The notes under the pieces were generated by a model. The model ran no database searches and was not told where the DNA came from. It worked only from the letters and a program-made list of their open reading frames with translations. The position numbers were made by a program, and so were the translations under genes. From Actinomyces radicidentis (GTDB lineage Bacteria > Actinomycetota > Actinomycetes > Actinomycetales > Actinomycetaceae): a DNA stretch of 64,000 nucleotides. This document shows, piece after piece, positions 1 to 8,606 of this stretch. The stretch's first letter is position 1; each line of letters starts with the position of its first letter. The stretch covers positions 2,728,001 through 2,792,000 of the forward strand of contig NZ_CP014228.1 in assembly GCF_001553565.1 (NCBI RefSeq), given 5' to 3'.

Positions 1-334
1 GGCGTGCGAGCCCGGTGCGGTGCGTGAGCGCGCCGATGGCGACGGGGTCGAGCACCCAGGGCGTGCCCGCCTCGCGCGCGGCGGCCACGGCCTCGACGGC
101 GGCGAGCCGCTGCTCGGGCTGGGGCGTGCCGAGGTTGACGAGCACCGCGGAGGCGACGGCGGCGAAGGGCCCGGCCTCGCCGGTGATGTCGACCATGGCG
201 GGTGCGGCGCCCGCGGCGAGCAGGACGTTCGCGGTGACGTTGGTGACGACCGAGTTGGTGAGGCACTGGACCAGTGGCGGTGCGGCTCTCAGCGCCTCGA
301 GGACCTCGGTGCGGACGGCGTACGGCGCAGCCAT
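1..334 (-). CDS. thiM: Hydroxyethylthiazole kinase ThiM (5' part, cut by window edge)
   Basis: ThiM phosphorylates hydroxyethylthiazole with ATP, salvaging the thiazole half of thiamine in the cytoplasm. Only the first 111 of the usual ~265 residues are present; the gene runs off the left edge. Visible family signatures are [20 protein letters not shown] at residues 23-42, followed by APAMVDI, and the VLDPVAIG strand near residue 97. The ATG was chosen because GAAGGGA lies 6 nt upstream and because a TPP riboswitch ends directly at this codon, which independently supports a thiamine role. Neighbour sigA is upstream on the same strand but separated by a strong hairpin, so thiM should have its own riboswitch-controlled transcript. 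Family assignment is secure; completeness of the gene cannot be judged. Confidence 0.93.
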   Translation of the reverse strand, partial: MAAPYAVRTEVLEALRAAPPLVQCLTNSVVTNVTANVLLAAGAAPAMVDITGEAGPFAAVASAVLVNLGTPQPEQRLAAVEAVAAAREAGTPWVLDPVAIGALTHRTGLAR

Positions 335-405
335 GACATTCCCTTCGTCAGCATGACCTGAACAGGTTCGACGGGTGTTCTCTCAGCCTCGCGGCACCCC
401 GTGTC
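335..405 (-). promoter_or_regulatory. TPP riboswitch (THI element) of thiM
   Basis: Read on the minus strand, the segment has the invariant TPP-aptamer blocks in order: ACGGGGTGCC, GGCTGAGAGAACACCCG, GAACCTG and ATGCTGACG, closing with GAAGGGAATGTC. P1 can form between GACA at 405-402 and TGTC at 338-335. The 3' strand of P1 ends at the base before the start codon, and the ribosome binding site GAAGGGA lies inside the aptamer's 3' part. This points to translational control by direct Shine-Dalgarno sequestration when thiamine pyrophosphate is bound, without a separate expression platform. Confidence 0.93.
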
Positions 406-440
406 AGGGTCCACGCTACCCCGGGCGCGCCCGCCGCGGG

Positions 441-501
441 GCCGAACGCGCACGAGGCCCCGCCGACCGCGGGGGTCGGCGGGGCCTCGTGCGCGTTCGG
501 C
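441..501 (-). terminator. sigA terminator hairpin
   Basis: A perfect 28-bp inverted repeat (441-468 with 474-501, loop GCGGG) abuts the sigA stop codon. There is no U-tract, as is common for actinobacterial terminators. It separates sigA from the thiM riboswitch transcript. Confidence 0.8.
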
Positions 502-2166
502 TCAGTCGAGGTAGTCGCGCAGGACCTGGCTGCGCGAGGGGTGGCGCAGCTTCGACATGGTCTTGGACTCGATCTGGCGGATGCGCTCGCGCGTCACACC
601 GTAGACCTTGCCGATCTCGTCGAGGGTCTTGGGCTGCCCGTCGGTGAGGCCGAAGCGCATGGAGACGACGCCCGCCTCGCGCTCGGAGAGCGTGTCGAGG
701 ACGGCGTGGAGCTGCTCCTGCAGGAGCGTGAAGCTCACGGCGTCCGCGGGGACGACGGCCTCGGAGTCCTCGATGAGGTCGCCGAACTCGGAGTCGCCGT
801 CCTCGCCGAGCGGCGTGTGCAGGCTGATGGGCTCGCGGCCGTACTTCTGGACCTCGACGACCTTCTCGGGTGTCATGTCCAGCTCGACCGCCAGCTCCTC
901 GGGCGTGGGCTCGCGACCCAGGTCCTGGAGCATCTGGCGCTGGACGCGGGCCAGCTTGTTGATGACCTCGACCATGTGGACGGGGATGCGGATGGTGCGC
1001 GCCTGGTCCGCCATGGCGCGGGTGATGGCCTGGCGGATCCACCACGTCGCGTAGGTCGAGAACTTGTAGCCCTTGGTGTAGTCGAACTTCTCGACGGCGC
1101 GGATGAGGCCGAGGTTGCCCTCCTGGATGAGGTCCAGGAAGAGCATGCCGCGGCCGGTGTAGCGCTTGGCGAGGGAGACGACGAGGCGCAGGTTGGCCTC
1201 GAGCAGGTGGTTCTTGGCGCGCTGGCCGTCGTTGGCGATCCAGTGCAGCTCGCGGCGGTACTTGGCGTCGAGGTCGTTGCCCTCGGTGGCCAGGAGGTGC
1301 TCCGCGTAGAGGCCGGCCTCGATGCGCTTGGCGAGCTCGACCTCCTGGGCCGCGTTGAGGAGCGCGACCTTTCCGATCTGCTTGAGGTAGTCCTTGACCG
1401 GGTCCGCGGTGGCGCCGGCGGTGACGACCTTCTGCGCGGGCTCGTCGCCCTCGTCGGAGTCGGAGACCGTGTAGGAGCCGTCCTTGGACTTCTCCCCGTT
1501 CTTCGAGCGCTTGGACTTCTTGCCGGCGGCCTTCTCGGCCTCCTCGCGGCGCATGCGGTCCAGCTCGCCGGTGAGGGCGGCGATCGAGGGCTGCATCTTG
1601 ATGCCCTTGATGACCCAGCCGCGGAAGATGTAGCCGTTCTGGGTGAGGAAGTCACGGGCGACCATCGGGGCGGAGTCGCCGACGACGAAGCGCGGGACCG
1701 GGCCGTGGCCGTAGGGGGCCAGGGTGATCGGGTCCTCCAGGGTGCCGTTGCCGGCGATCGGGAGGTTCTCGATCGTGGTGCGGGAGCGCACGTACAGCGT
1801 GGCACCCGGGGCCAGCTTGACGTCCTTGAAGGAGGCCGGGGTGTTGAAGGGCGAGCGCTTGGAGCCGTCGCCGTTCTCCTCGAGGGTCACGTCGAGGTAG
1901 TAGTCGCGCAGCTCGGGGGCCGGTCCCTCGTCCTCCGCGGCGTCCTCGGACCCGGCGGCCGAGTCCTCGTGGTCCTCGTCGTCCTCCTCGGAGTCCTCGT
2001 CCGAGTCGTCGTCATCGGCGGCGTCGTCCTCGTCGTCGGAGTCGTCGTTCAGGTCGACCTCGTCGTCCTCCTCCTCGTCGAGGTCGACGTCGTCGACCTC
2101 CTCGGCGGTGTCGTCGACGTCGTCGGTGCGCTGGGCGCGCTTCCGCGAAGTGGTGCTGGTGGCCAC
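502..2166 (-). CDS. sigA: Primary RNA polymerase sigma factor SigA with unusual N-terminal module
   Basis: The housekeeping sigma-70 factor directs core RNA polymerase to -10/-35 promoters. Region 1.2 begins at about residue 235 ([11 protein letters not shown]), followed by region 2 ([44 protein letters not shown]), region 3, and region 4 with the helix-turn-helix [20 protein letters not shown] near the C-terminus. The GTG start has AAAGGA upstream. The oddity is the first 230 residues: a run of Asp/Glu (about 15-80), then a compact segment (about 86-168) reading [36 protein letters not shown]. That pattern resembles the opening of secreted right-handed beta-helix polysaccharide lyases, not any sigma region. 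A Lys/Ser-rich linker (about 205-230) follows. The reading frame is uninterrupted. Its large antisense open frames are GC artefacts. Confidence 0.97.
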   Translation of the reverse strand: MATSTTSRKRAQRTDDVDDTAEEVDDVDLDEEEDDEVDLNDDSDDEDDAADDDDSDEDSEEDDEDHEDSAAGSEDAAEDEGPAPELRDYYLDVTLEENGDGSKRSPFNTPASFKDVKLAPGATLYVRSRTTIENLPIAGNGTLEDPITLAPYGHGPVPRFVVGDSAPMVARDFLTQNGYIFRGWVIKGIKMQPSIAALTGELDRMRREEAEKAAGKKSKRSKNGEKSKDGSYTVSDSDEGDEPAQKVVTAGATADPVKDYLKQIGKVALLNAAQEVELAKRIEAGLYAEHLLATEGNDLDAKYRRELHWIANDGQRAKNHLLEANLRLVVSLAKRYTGRGMLFLDLIQEGNLGLIRAVEKFDYTKGYKFSTYATWWIRQAITRAMADQARTIRIPVHMVEVINKLARVQRQMLQDLGREPTPEELAVELDMTPEKVVEVQKYGREPISLHTPLGEDGDSEFGDLIEDSEAVVPADAVSFTLLQEQLHAVLDTLSEREAGVVSMRFGLTDGQPKTLDEIGKVYGVTRERIRQIESKTMSKLRHPSRSQVLRDYLD

Positions 2167-2364
2167 GGAGTTCCTTTCACGTGGGAGGACGGTTCAGGCG
2201 GCGGACCGGCGCCTCCGGGCACAGGTCACCACCGACGCTGCAGGCAACCGTGCAAGTGTACCGTTTATTCCCGCGCTCTCCTGCCGAGGCTCCGGCCGCC
2301 CGCGCGCACCTCGCTGGCCGGGCCGTCCCGCCGGGCGCTCGTCCCCTCGCGCCGCGGGTCCCGG

Positions 2365-2379
2365 TAGCCTGGCGGCATG
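2365..2379 (+). promoter_or_regulatory. Leaderless promoter -10 and start of prenyl synthase gene
   Basis: TAGCCT (2365-2370) sits 6 nt before the ATG at 2377 and there is no Shine-Dalgarno sequence, so transcription should begin at or next to the start codon. Confidence 0.55.
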
Positions 2380-3564
2380 AGTGACCTGCCCCGGACGATG
2401 ACGCTCGTGCGCACCGCGGTCTCGGCCCGCCTCGAGGAGGTCCTCGCCGAGCGACGCACCGCCCTGGCCGGGGTCGACGGCGCCGCCGACCTCCTGGACG
2501 CCGCCACCGCGCTCCTCGCCGGCGGCAAGCGCATGCGCGCGGTCCTCGCCGCCGCCGGCCTCGCGCTCGGGGTCGAGGATCCCGCTGAGCGCGAGACGGT
2601 CCTCATGAGCCCCGCCGCCGCGCGCCTGGGCGCCGCGCTCGAGCTGTACCAGGCGAGCGCCCTCGCCCACGACGACGTCATCGACGCCGCCGAGACGCGC
2701 CGAGGGCTCCCCGCCGCCCACCGGGCTCTGGCGGCCCTCCACGCCGAGCGCTCCTGGCGCGGCTCCCCGCACGACTTCGGCGCCTCCGCCGCGATCCTCC
2801 TGGGCGACCTGCTGCTGTCCGCCGCCGGCGGCGAGGCCGGGGCAGCCGTCGCCGCCAGCGATGCCGGGCCCGGTGCCCGTCTCGCCGCCCGGGACGCCTT
2901 CGACGCCATGACCGAGGAGGTCGCCGTCGGCCAGTTCCTCGACCTGCGCGGCGAGGCCCTCCCGCTGTCGGCGCCCGGCGAGGACGCCGCCGCCGCCGCG
3001 GCGCTCATGCGCGAGCAGGCCCTCGCCGTCGTCCTGCGGAAGTCCGCGCGCTACTCGGTGGCCCGTCCGCTCCTCCTCGGCGCCGCCCTCGCCGGCCTCG
3101 CCCCCGACTCCGCCGAGCACGCCACCCTCGCGCGCTTCGGGGAGGAGACGGGGGCAGCCTTCCAGCTGCGCGACGACGTCCTCGGCGTCGTCGGCGACCC
3201 CGCGGAGACCGGCAAGCCGGTGGGCGACGACCTGCGCGAGGGCAAGCGCACGGTCCTGCTCGCGGTCGTCTGGGGGCGTACGGACGAGGCGGGGCGTGCG
3301 CTCCTGCGCGAGGTCCTCGCGCACCGCGACGCCTCCCCCGAGCGCGTCGCCGAGGCGGTCGGGCTCGTGCGCGCCTGCGGCGCTCTCGAGGAGCACGAGC
3401 GCGAGATCGCCTCGCACGTCGCCGGGGCCCGCGCCGCGCTCGACGAGCTCGAGCGCCTCGCCTCGCGCGGCGCCGCCCCAGGCGCCGTCGCCCTGCGCCC
3501 CTCGCGCGCGACGCTCGGCCTCCTGGGCGACCTCGCCGAGGCGCTCACCGCCCGCTCCGCCTGA
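2377..3564 (+). CDS. Trans-prenyl diphosphate synthase (geranylgeranyl/polyprenyl type)
   Basis: This cytoplasmic isoprenoid chain elongase condenses IPP with allylic diphosphates to make C20 or longer prenyl diphosphates for menaquinone or other lipids. The 395-residue protein has the first aspartate-rich motif in HDDVIDAAETRRG, the second in QLRDDVLGVVGD, the GKRMR basic patch near residue 52 and the GKPVGDDLREGKRT loop. Chain length cannot be read reliably from sequence. The start follows a TAGCCT hexamer by 6 nt. It is directly upstream of the PASTA kinase, the arrangement seen for idsA2/pknL in mycobacteria. The 29-bp gap holds a second leaderless promoter, so the two genes need not be one operon. 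Confidence 0.9.
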   Translation: MSDLPRTMTLVRTAVSARLEEVLAERRTALAGVDGAADLLDAATALLAGGKRMRAVLAAAGLALGVEDPAERETVLMSPAAARLGAALELYQASALAHDDVIDAAETRRGLPAAHRALAALHAERSWRGSPHDFGASAAILLGDLLLSAAGGEAGAAVAASDAGPGARLAARDAFDAMTEEVAVGQFLDLRGEALPLSAPGEDAAAAAALMREQALAVVLRKSARYSVARPLLLGAALAGLAPDSAEHATLARFGEETGAAFQLRDDVLGVVGDPAETGKPVGDDLREGKRTVLLAVVWGRTDEAGRALLREVLAHRDASPERVAEAVGLVRACGALEEHEREIASHVAGARAALDELERLASRGAAPGAVALRPSRATLGLLGDLAEALTARSA

Positions 3565-3581
3565 TCGGCGCGGCGTCCCCG

Positions 3582-3596
3582 TAGACTCCGGACGTG
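3582..3596 (+). promoter_or_regulatory. Leaderless promoter -10 and start of PASTA kinase gene
   Basis: TAGACT (3582-3587) lies 6 nt before the GTG at 3594, with no Shine-Dalgarno sequence. It falls in the short gap after the prenyl synthase stop. Confidence 0.55.
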
Positions 3597-5666
3597 GTCA
3601 CCGATCCGAACCTCGGACGCCTGGTCGACTCTCGCTACGAGATCGTCGACCGGGTCGCACGCGGCGGCATGGCGACCGTGTACCGCGCCCACGACCGCCG
3701 GCTCGACCGCGTCGTCGCGCTCAAGCTCATGCACCCGCACCTGGCGGACTCCCCCGACTTCGTCGCCCGCTTCCGCCGAGAGGCGCGGGCCGCCGCGCGC
3801 CTGTCGAGCCCCGGCGTCGTCGCCGTGTACGACCAGGGCAGCCTCGACGGGATCGCCTACCTCGTCATGGAGCTCGTCGAGGGGCCCACCCTGCGCGACC
3901 TCATCGCCACCGGCCCCCTCAGCGTGCGCGAGTCGCTCGGCCTGACCGCGCAGGTGCTCGGCCCGCTCGGCGCGGCCCACCGCGCCGACCTCGTCCACCG
4001 CGACGTCAAGCCGGAGAACGTCCTGCTCCCGGCGGACGGCTCGGTGGCCAAGGTGGCCGACTTCGGCCTCGCGCGGGCTGTCACCGAGGCGACGCAGACG
4101 AGCACCGGCAACGTGCTCGGCACGGTCGCCTACCTCGCGCCCGAGCTCATCACGCACGGCGCCTCCGGACCTCGTGCCGACGTCTTCAGCGTCGGCGTCA
4201 TCCTCTACGAGCTCCTCACCGGGGAGCAGCCCTTCAGCGCGGAAGCGCCGATCCAGATCGCCTTTCGCAACGTCCACGACGACGTGCCGCCCCCCTCCGC
4301 CCTCGTCCCCGAGCTCGCGCCGCAGGTCGACGAGCTCGTCCGCGCGATGACGGAGCGGGACCCCGACCACCGCCTCGCCGACGCCGACGCGGCGCTTGCC
4401 TGGCTCCGCTCGACCGTCGCCGTGCTCACCCCCGCCGAGATGCACGTGCGCCGCGGTGGCGGCACGGGCAACGCCCGCACGCAGGAGGCGCTCATCGCCA
4501 ACGCCGCGTCGGCCCGGGCGGCCCTGCGCGACGACGCCGCCGGCGAGGATCCGGACGCGACGCCCGCCGCGGGGACGCGCACCGTCTCCCTCCCCGTGGG
4601 CACCTTCTCCACGCCCACCGGCTCCAGCAGCGCCGCGTCGAGCGGGGGCGCGGGCCCGAACGCCACGACGCGAGTGCCGGGGGCCCAGCGAGGGGCCGCC
4701 TCCCCGGTGCGCACCACCGATCCGCAGGCCACCACCGCCGTCCCGACCCGCCGCCACGGCGCCGGGCGCCACCCCCGCCGGCGCGCGGTCATCGCGGCCG
4801 GGGCGATCGCCCTCCTCGGGGCCGGAGGGGCCTCCGCCTGGTACCTCACCGAGGGACCCGGTCGTCGGGTCGCCGTGCCCGACGTCGCCGGTCGGAGTGA
4901 GGACGAGGCCCGCACCGCCGTCGAGGCGGCCGGTCTCACCTGGGGCTCGCCCAGCCAGAGCTACTCCGACACGGTCCCGGCCGACACCGTCATCTCGACC
5001 GAGCCCTCCGCCTCCGACCGGCTCCGGGTCACCGGCACCGTCACCGCCGTCGTCTCCCTCGGCGTCGAGCAGAAGACGGTCCCCGACGTCGTCGGGATGA
5101 CCCAGGAGGCCGCGACGAGCGCGCTGGAAGGCGCCGGTCTCGCGCTCGGCGCCGTCACCAGCGCCTGGTCCTCGAAAGTCCCGGAGGGCGAGGTCATCTC
5201 CTCCGACCCGGTCTCCGGCACCGCCCTGGACCACGGCAGCGCGGTCGCCCTCGAGGTCTCCAAGGGACGGGAGCCCGCCACGGTCCCCGACGTCGTCGGG
5301 ATGACCCAGGACGAGGCGGAGAGCGCCGTCGCCGCGGCCGGGCTCGCCCTCGGCGACGTGACGCAGGAGTTCAGCGACGACGTCGCCCGCGGCTCCGTCA
5401 TCTCCTCCGACCCTGCCTCCGGCGCCGACGGCGTCCACGTCGGCGACTCGATGGCGCTCGTCGTCTCCAAGGGGCCGGAGATGGTGACCGTCCCCGACGT
5501 AACCGGCAAGCAGGAGTCCGAGGCCCGGAGGACCCTCGAGGACCTCGGGCTCACCGTCACCGTCTCCGACGTCATGGGCGGGCTCTTCGGGACGGCGCAC
5601 TCCACGGACCCGGCGGCGGGCAAGAAGGTCCGCGCCGGCTCCGAGGTCACGCTCTACATCGTCTGA
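3594..5666 (+). CDS. pknL: Membrane Ser/Thr protein kinase with four PASTA domains (PknL/PknB type)
   Basis: A receptor-type Hanks kinase that senses peptidoglycan or lipid II outside and phosphorylates proteins inside. The kinase domain spans about residues 15-285: Gly-rich loop VARGGMATV (21-29), Lys44, HRDVKPEN with the catalytic Asp near 137, and DFG near 156. A Pro/Thr/Ala-rich linker follows. One transmembrane helix lies at about 397-418 (AVIAAGAIALLGAGGASAWY). Four tandem PASTA repeats of about 65 residues start near residue 425, each opening with a VPDV motif. The second and third are nearly identical (VPDVVGMTQ), pointing to recent duplication. The GTG start fits the 6-nt leaderless spacing. 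Context (prenyl synthase upstream, aroG downstream) matches mycobacterial pknL rather than pknB, which usually sits with the pstP/rodA cluster. Confidence 0.93.
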   Translation: MVTDPNLGRLVDSRYEIVDRVARGGMATVYRAHDRRLDRVVALKLMHPHLADSPDFVARFRREARAAARLSSPGVVAVYDQGSLDGIAYLVMELVEGPTLRDLIATGPLSVRESLGLTAQVLGPLGAAHRADLVHRDVKPENVLLPADGSVAKVADFGLARAVTEATQTSTGNVLGTVAYLAPELITHGASGPRADVFSVGVILYELLTGEQPFSAEAPIQIAFRNVHDDVPPPSALVPELAPQVDELVRAMTERDPDHRLADADAALAWLRSTVAVLTPAEMHVRRGGGTGNARTQEALIANAASARAALRDDAAGEDPDATPAAGTRTVSLPVGTFSTPTGSSSAASSGGAGPNATTRVPGAQRGAASPVRTTDPQATTAVPTRRHGAGRHPRRRAVIAAGAIALLGAGGASAWYLTEGPGRRVAVPDVAGRSEDEARTAVEAAGLTWGSPSQSYSDTVPADTVISTEPSASDRLRVTGTVTAVVSLGVEQKTVPDVVGMTQEAATSALEGAGLALGAVTSAWSSKVPEGEVISSDPVSGTALDHGSAVALEVSKGREPATVPDVVGMTQDEAESAVAAAGLALGDVTQEFSDDVARGSVISSDPASGADGVHVGDSMALVVSKGPEMVTVPDVTGKQESEARRTLEDLGLTVTVSDVMGGLFGTAHSTDPAAGKKVRAGSEVTLYIV

Positions 5667-5793
5667 GGCGCCCGCCCGCGCCTCCGCGCTGCGCCGCCCT
5701 CGCCCGGGCGCGGACGGGCCGCGGGACCGAGCGCCCCGCCGGCCCACTGCCGACGCATCGTGCTGGGCCTGTCGCGAGCCGCGACCGCGCAGC

Positions 5794-7137
5794 TCAGCGC
5801 CGCAGCATCTCCGCGACCTCGAAGGCCGTCTCGAGGGACTGCTGGTGGTTGAGTCGCGGGTCGACGAGGGTCTCGTAGCGCTCCTCGAGGGCCGCCTCGT
5901 CGATGTGCTCTCCGCCGCCGAGGACCTCGGTGACGTCGTCACCGGTCAGCTCGACGTGGATACCGCCCGGGACGGTGCCCGCGGCGCGGTGCACCTCGAA
6001 GAAGCCGCGGACCTCGTCGAGGATCGTGTCGAAGCGACGGGTCTTGTAGCCGTTCTCCGAGGTGATGGTGTTGCCGTGCATCGGGTCGGTCACCCACGTG
6101 ACCGGGCGGCCGTCCGCCTTGACGGCCTCGACGATCGGCGGGAGCGCCTCGCGGATGCGGCCCGACCCCATGCGCGTGATGAGGGTGAGGCGGCCGGGGT
6201 CGCCGTCGGGGTTGAGCTCGTCCATAAGGGCGCGGACGTCGTCACCGGTGGTCGACGGGCCGATCTTGACGCCGACCGGGTTGTGCACGCCGGCGAGGAG
6301 GGCCACGTGCGCGTCGCGCGGCCCGCGGGTCCGCTCGCCGATCCACAGGAGGTGGGCGGAGGTGTCGTAGAGGCGCCCGGAGCGGGAGTCCTGGCGGATC
6401 ATGGCGTCCTCGTACTCGAGGAGCAGCGCCTCGTGGGCGGCGTAGAAGTCGACCTGGCGCAGCGCGTCGAAGTCGACGCCGGCCGCCTCCATGAATCGCA
6501 TGGCGCGATCGATCTCCCCGGCGAAGGACTCGAAGCGCGAGTAGGCCGGGTTGTCGGTGAAGCCGCGGTTCCACGAGTGGACCTCGCGCAGGTCCGCGTA
6601 GCCGCCCATCGTGAAGGAGCGGATGAGGTTGAGGGTGGTGCCGGCCCGGAGGTACGCGTCGAGCATGCGCTGCGGGTCGGGCACGCGCGCCTCGGCGGTG
6701 AAGGCGTGGTCGTTGACGGAGTCGCCGCGGTAGGAGGGCAGGGTGACCCCCTCGCGGGTCTCGGTGTCCGTGGAGCGGGGCTTGGCGTACTGGCCGGCCA
6801 TGCGCCCGATCTTGATGACCGGGGTGGAGGCACCGTAGGTGAGGACGGCGGCCATCTGGAGGATGGTCTGGAGCTTGAGGCGGATGTTGTCGGCCGTGTT
6901 GTCCTGGAAGGACTCGGCGCAGTCGCCGCCCATGAGGACGAAGGCGCGTCCCTCGCTCGCGGCGGCCATGGCCCGGCGCAGGGAGTCGACCTCGCCGGCG
7001 AAGACGAGGGGCGGGCGGCTACGCAGGTCGCTCGTGACGGCCTCGAGCGCCCCCCGGTCCGGATAGCTCGGCTGCTGGGAGGCTGGGCGCTCCCTCCAGC
7101 TCGGGGTGGGCGTGGCTGCGTCGGTCTCGTACATCAC
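5794..7137 (-). CDS. aroG: Class II 3-deoxy-D-arabino-heptulosonate 7-phosphate synthase
   Basis: First enzyme of the shikimate pathway: condenses phosphoenolpyruvate with erythrose 4-phosphate. The 447-residue length and the motifs PLVFAGEVDSLR, FVLMGGDCAESF, PVIKIGRMAGQYAKPRS, LLWIGERTR, HNPVGVKIGPST and WVTDPMHGNT are those of the plant-like class II family, whose metal site uses the Cys of GGDCAE and downstream His and Glu residues. The start is a GTG 6 nt downstream of TATGAT, a strong leaderless signal; the next codon is ATG, so the exact first residue is ambiguous by one. It is convergent with the PASTA kinase and lies just downstream of the PPi-phosphofructokinase terminator. The 127-bp gap to the kinase shows no convincing terminator. 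Confidence 0.96.
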   Translation of the reverse strand: MMYETDAATPTPSWRERPASQQPSYPDRGALEAVTSDLRSRPPLVFAGEVDSLRRAMAAASEGRAFVLMGGDCAESFQDNTADNIRLKLQTILQMAAVLTYGASTPVIKIGRMAGQYAKPRSTDTETREGVTLPSYRGDSVNDHAFTAEARVPDPQRMLDAYLRAGTTLNLIRSFTMGGYADLREVHSWNRGFTDNPAYSRFESFAGEIDRAMRFMEAAGVDFDALRQVDFYAAHEALLLEYEDAMIRQDSRSGRLYDTSAHLLWIGERTRGPRDAHVALLAGVHNPVGVKIGPSTTGDDVRALMDELNPDGDPGRLTLITRMGSGRIREALPPIVEAVKADGRPVTWVTDPMHGNTITSENGYKTRRFDTILDEVRGFFEVHRAAGTVPGGIHVELTGDDVTEVLGGGEHIDEAALEERYETLVDPRLNHQQSLETAFEVAEMLRR

Positions 7138-7149
7138 GCCCGCATCATA
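7135..7149 (-). promoter_or_regulatory. Leaderless promoter -10 of aroG
   Basis: TATGAT (7149-7144 on the minus strand) is followed by 6 nt and then the GTG start at 7137. It is one of the best -10 matches in the window. Confidence 0.65.
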
Positions 7150-7157
7150 GGGGCGCG

Positions 7158-7210
7158 ACGACGCCGCCCCCGCCTCCCGTCGGTGGGCGGGACGCGGGGG
7201 GCGGCGTCGT
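7158..7210 (-). terminator. Terminator of PPi-phosphofructokinase gene
   Basis: 14-bp perfect inverted repeat (7158-7171 with 7197-7210) around a 25-nt GC-rich loop, 47 bp after the stop codon and just before the aroG promoter. No U-tract. Confidence 0.65.
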
Positions 7211-7257
7211 GACCGGGTCTCCGGGCGGCGGCGCGGGGCCGTCGTCCAGGCTCGGGA

Positions 7258-8487
7258 TCAGTGCTCGGGGGCGGTCTCCGCCGGTTCGACGCTCTGACCC
7301 AGGTCGGCCATGAGCTCGGTGAACCAGGGCTGGGTGATGTCGAAGGGCTTGCCTCCGGCGATGCGCTGGAAGTCGATCGCGGCGAGCTCGTCGCCGTTCT
7401 CCTCGTCCTGGCCGATGACGCCGGAGACTCCCTTGAGGGCGGAGTCCACGGCGAGGTCGCACATCGTCTTGATGAGGGCGAGGTCCTCGTCGTTGGCGGC
7501 GGCGGCGCGCGAGTAGTAGCCGGACTTCTGGACCATGACCTTCTCGGCGCCGATGAGGCCGGCGAACTGCTTCGCGAACCACTGGCCGGGGTTGATGGTG
7601 TCGAGCTTGACGTGGCCGAAGGGGTCGCGGGCGACCTCCTCGCCGGCGGCCTCCTTCTCCGCGATGATCTCGGGGACGCCGGCACCCTCGGACAGGAAGA
7701 TGTTGACGTTGCCCTGCTCGTCCATGAGGGCCTTGAGGCGCTCCGCCTCGGCCTTGAGGTCGAGCTTCATCTCCGGGAGGAAGACGGCATGGACGTCCCA
7801 GCGCTCCTTGGTGAGGCCGAGGGACGGGGCCCAGCTCTTGGAGTCGAGGGACTCGTGGTAGCGGCGGGCGGTCTCCGCGGTGAGGTAGCCGCAGTTGCGG
7901 CCCATGCACTCGTGGACGATGAGCATGCGCGGGTTGGAGCGGTGCTCGCCGATGACGTTGAAGGCGAAGCCAGCGCCCTGCTCGGCGGCGGTCCAGGCGC
8001 CGAGGGACTGACGGATCGGAACGACGTCGTTGTCGATGGTCTTGGGCAGGCCGACGACGGTGAGGTCGTAGTCGTGCTCCTTGAGATACGCGGCGAGGTC
8101 CGCGGCGGTCGTGTTGGTGTCGTCGCCGCCGATGGTGTGGAGGACGTCGACGCCGTCCTTGCGGAGCTGCTCGGCCGCGAACTCGAGGGGGTTGACGCCC
8201 TGCTCGACGAGGCCGCGCTCGACGAGGTTCTTCGCGTTGGTGAGCTTGACGCGGGAGTTGCCGATCGGGGAGCCGCCGAACTCGCGCAGGGTGCCGGCGT
8301 TCTTGCGGGCCTCCTCGTCGATGACGACGTAGTTGCCGGTGAGCAGGCCGTGGTAGCCGTACTGGTAGGCGATGATCTCCACCTCGGGGGCGACCTCGGT
8401 GTAGCGCTCGATGAGGTCGCCGACGGCGGCGGACAGGCAGGGGGCGAAGCCGCCCGCGGTGAGCAGGGCGACGCGGCGGATCGACAT
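7258..8487 (-). CDS. pfp: PPi-dependent 6-phosphofructokinase
   Basis: Reversibly converts fructose 6-phosphate and pyrophosphate to fructose 1,6-bisphosphate and phosphate in glycolysis. The 409-residue protein opens with VALLTAGGFAPCLSAAVG. It contains GGDDTN (about residue 99-104), where the second Asp replaces the Gly of ATP enzymes and sterically favours PPi, and GLPKTIDND with the Lys typical of PPi enzymes. MGRNCGYLTAETAR and NINPGQW-like substrate loops follow. The ATG has GAAAGG 6-8 nt upstream, so this gene has a leader. A TAGAGT hexamer at 8547-8542 is a plausible -10. PPi-dependent glycolysis is documented in Actinomyces, which supports the taxonomic guess. It links functionally to PPi-releasing GlgC in the same window. 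Confidence 0.94.
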   Translation of the reverse strand: MSIRRVALLTAGGFAPCLSAAVGDLIERYTEVAPEVEIIAYQYGYHGLLTGNYVVIDEEARKNAGTLREFGGSPIGNSRVKLTNAKNLVERGLVEQGVNPLEFAAEQLRKDGVDVLHTIGGDDTNTTAADLAAYLKEHDYDLTVVGLPKTIDNDVVPIRQSLGAWTAAEQGAGFAFNVIGEHRSNPRMLIVHECMGRNCGYLTAETARRYHESLDSKSWAPSLGLTKERWDVHAVFLPEMKLDLKAEAERLKALMDEQGNVNIFLSEGAGVPEIIAEKEAAGEEVARDPFGHVKLDTINPGQWFAKQFAGLIGAEKVMVQKSGYYSRAAAANDEDLALIKTMCDLAVDSALKGVSGVIGQDEENGDELAAIDFQRIAGGKPFDITQPWFTELMADLGQSVEPAETAPEH

Positions 8488-8541
8488 CGAGAACCTTTCA
8501 GGTCGGTGGCAGGTGCGCGCGGTGCTGGCCGCGCTGCGCCC

Positions 8542-8547
8542 ACTCTA
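8542..8547 (-). promoter_or_regulatory. Candidate -10 for pfp
   Basis: TAGAGT on the minus strand, about 55 nt upstream of the pfp ATG. No clear -35 was recognised, so this is tentative. Confidence 0.3.
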
Positions 8548-8606
8548 CAAGGCCGCTCGGTGCCGACGGGAGGGACGGCGGTCCCCCGCCCCGGCCTCGC
8601 GCCCTC

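Noticed and set aside
541-2367. 608-codon open frame antisense to sigA
   Set aside because: Val/Leu/Gly/Asp-biased mirror of a GC-rich gene; no domain or plausible start, and sigA explains the sequence fully.
4870-5666. Repetitive DNA in the PASTA region considered as a non-coding tandem repeat
   Set aside because: The periodicity is that of four PASTA protein domains, with synonymous divergence between units.
5845-7212. 455-codon open frame antisense to aroG
   Set aside because: Composition is the reverse-strand shadow of aroG and contains no recognisable motif.
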